Source of the DNA: Desertivirga brevis
GTDB lineage: Bacteria; Bacteroidota; Bacteroidia; Sphingobacteriales; Sphingobacteriaceae
NCBI RefSeq assembly: GCF_017355835.1
Contig: NZ_JAFEWF010000008.1
Span: 372,001-436,000 of the forward strand
Direction of reading: 5' to 3'
Length of the DNA stretch: 64,000 bases
Position 1 is the stretch's first letter; every line of letters starts with the position of its first letter. Below are positions 63,401-64,000 of this stretch, piece after piece. The position numbers and the translations under genes were made by a program. The notes under the pieces were generated by a model. That model had not been told where the DNA came from. It searched no databases and saw nothing but the letters and a program-made list of their open reading frames with translations.

Positions 63401-64000
63401 GTGGAGAGGTTGTATTGAAGATTGAAAGAGCTGATAATGCCACTGGATTAAAAATATGTCTTACTGACACGGGGATTGGAATCGAGGAAGACGCTCGTGA
63501 CAGAATATTTGAACGCTTCTTTCAAACCAATGCTAGTTCAGCGATTCTTAATCAGGGAAGCGGGATTGGATTGTCTATAACAAAGGAATTTGTAAAAATG
63601 CACGGTGGAACTATTGAGGTCGAAAGTATTTCGGGGAAAGGTTCAACTTTCACTATTCACTTTCCTTTCGAAAGTATAAAGGACGAAAGTCCCGTAGAAT
63701 CAAATTTCACAGTACAACCACACGATCTCATTGACACTGTACCAAACGAGGACTCAGCAATACCGTATGCCCAACTACCCGTAATTCTCTTGGTGGAAGA
63801 CAATGATGATTTTCGCTTTTATCTGAAAGATAATTTGAAAACGTTTTATCGAATTGTTGAAGCAACGAACGGTAAAGAAGGTTGGCAAAAGGTTCTATCT
63901 TCTCATCCTCAATTAGTCGTCAGTGATATAAGCATGCCTCTTGTTAGCGGGATAGATCTTTGTAAGAAGATAAAGGCAGATAAAAGGACAAGTCATATTC
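60463..64000 (+). CDS. Hybrid two-component system sensor-regulator (HTCS), C-terminal part beyond window
   Basis: The frame is open from ATG 60463 to the right edge (at least 1179 codons). A signal-peptide-like N-terminus (PYFYFLVFFTALSTEINAQ) leads to a periplasmic region with repeated Reg_prop-like blades (MWFGTDDGLNKFDG, IWVGTNNGLSKL), a Y_Y_Y domain (YMYKMERFERDWNNVG) and a membrane span (AYAFYILLAASILWY). HisKA has LSHEFRTPISLIMG (His856), and a HATPase domain follows (SGIGLSITKEFVKM). The receiver ILLVEDNDDFRFYL has its phospho-acceptor at Asp1155 (SDISMPLVSG). In HTCS proteins an AraC-type DNA-binding domain comes next, but it is outside the window. It is probably the local activator of this locus, sensing a released xylo-oligosaccharide. 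Confidence 0.9.
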   Translation, partial: MLKLPYFYFLVFFTALSTEINAQGSELNFMNFGSREGLSSNIVTAMLKDKFGYMWFGTDDGLNKFDGKQFTVYRHSEKDSSSIISNEILDLHEDEKGNLWIATETGISLYNRKMDSFINFNKVISLPIISVTSVNGKLWLASYSGLILFNPDNRKASPFPVKNNADQALVSKAIGRIFKDRNNQIWIGTGTGLYLFQSKSGTFKRYFHSENEGTSLANNSVSAIAQDKSGNIWVGTNNGLSKLSPGSNNFFTFRQSSDRRSLNSNLIYSIAAAKDGKIWVGTEGGLNILNPATGEVERVERDLRNRYSLIGKAVKCILIDRDDICWVGTFRGGINKYDRNLAFFNLRQSNPFDPAGLSAPVVTSFAKVSEAGIYVGTDGGGLNYFDLRTGLFRKVKIDEGGKGNAILTMESVGDEIWIGTFLNGVFVYNTKTGSTRHVTAGLSPENISGTDVFCIRKDSRGNVWIGTNGQGVNMYDSSKKIFRRFSKYEKGNNFIQLNGYIRAIEEDHDGNILIGSRGAGISVYNPFTGQSQLLNRRNSRLPKDNINTILVSSNGTMWVGMSEGGLAYFDTKKKEFVAYTEKDGLQNEAIYKILEDNSGKIWVSTNKGVSSFDPKSKKFKNYSYYNGLQRSPFVLGAGLKLSDGTMFFGGIDGFNYVNPARLHSNRIIPRVVLTDLRIANRSIVPSEGSEIKEHISVAREIEIDYKQNFSLSFTALNFTSPHENRYMYKMERFERDWNNVGANNTAVYTNLDPGKYTFYVKAVSESGEWKSPVTSIVVYVRPPFWRTYYAYAFYILLAASILWYTRRRGIKKLEAKFSLEQERLQVQQLIEQERREAERLHEFDQLKIKFLTNLSHEFRTPISLIMGPVEQLLQQESVRQKADKLNMVRRNARRLLNLVNQLLDFRNMEEKELKLNTTEGDFIAFARDVAESFRDLSARKQINFEFRSDLKYYFTLFDHEKVERVLFNLLSNAFKFTLQGGEVVLKIERADNATGLKICLTDTGIGIEEDARDRIFERFFQTNASSAILNQGSGIGLSITKEFVKMHGGTIEVESISGKGSTFTIHFPFESIKDESPVESNFTVQPHDLIDTVPNEDSAIPYAQLPVILLVEDNDDFRFYLKDNLKTFYRIVEATNGKEGWQKVLSSHPQLVVSDISMPLVSGIDLCKKIKADKRTSHI

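Overview
The window looks like part of a Bacteroidetes chromosome, most likely the Sphingobacteriaceae (Pedobacter-like). The grounds are a SusC/SusD pair, hybrid two-component sensors with periplasmic propellers, a UpxY-type NusG paralogue at the head of a polysaccharide locus, TAnnTTTG-like -7 boxes and AT-rich intergenic DNA. I see no rRNA, tRNA, CRISPR array, prophage or insertion sequence.

Region 1 (1-24.6 kb, all on +) is an exopolysaccharide locus. It opens inside a Wzc-type tyrosine autokinase. A UpxY antiterminator, a Wzx-type flippase, about a dozen glycosyltransferases (GT2, GT4 and a tandem GT8-like pair), four hexapeptide acyltransferases and a Wzy/ligase-type membrane protein follow. 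A Wzm/Wzt ABC exporter sits between two closely related GT2 genes, and the locus ends with a WcaI-like transferase. Many genes overlap or nearly touch, so this is probably one long transcript or a few. Parts for both Wzx/Wzy-type and ABC-type export are present. A bidirectional terminator at 24552-24627 closes the locus.

Region 2 (24.6-40.8 kb) is mostly housekeeping: PBP1A, a nucleotidyltransferase-fold/metallophosphoesterase pair, NDH-2, a cyclodeaminase-like protein, an MsrB-MsrA fusion, a large hybrid histidine kinase, a VOC protein, a TrmN6-like tRNA methyltransferase, a YfcE-like phosphoesterase, fructose-1,6-bisphosphatase, RNase HI, a small lipoprotein and a BLUF-fold protein that seems to lack its flavin residues.

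Region 3 (40.8-64 kb) is a polysaccharide utilisation locus (PUL): SusC, SusD, a CE1-like esterase, GH97, a broken GH95, a SASA/CE6-like acetylesterase, two GH43, an NPCBM-GH27, a second GH97, a third GH43, a GH10 xylanase on the opposite strand, and a hybrid sensor-regulator cut by the window end. This set fits breakdown of a decorated (arabino/galacto)xylan. Three transcription units in it (before SusC, the CE1 esterase and the CE6-like esterase) share an identical TTTTAACA box exactly 59 bp upstream of a TAnnTTTG-like -7 box, with a weaker second copy 20-21 bp downstream of the first. This is the most interesting signal I found: a candidate regulator site that defines the regulon of this PUL.
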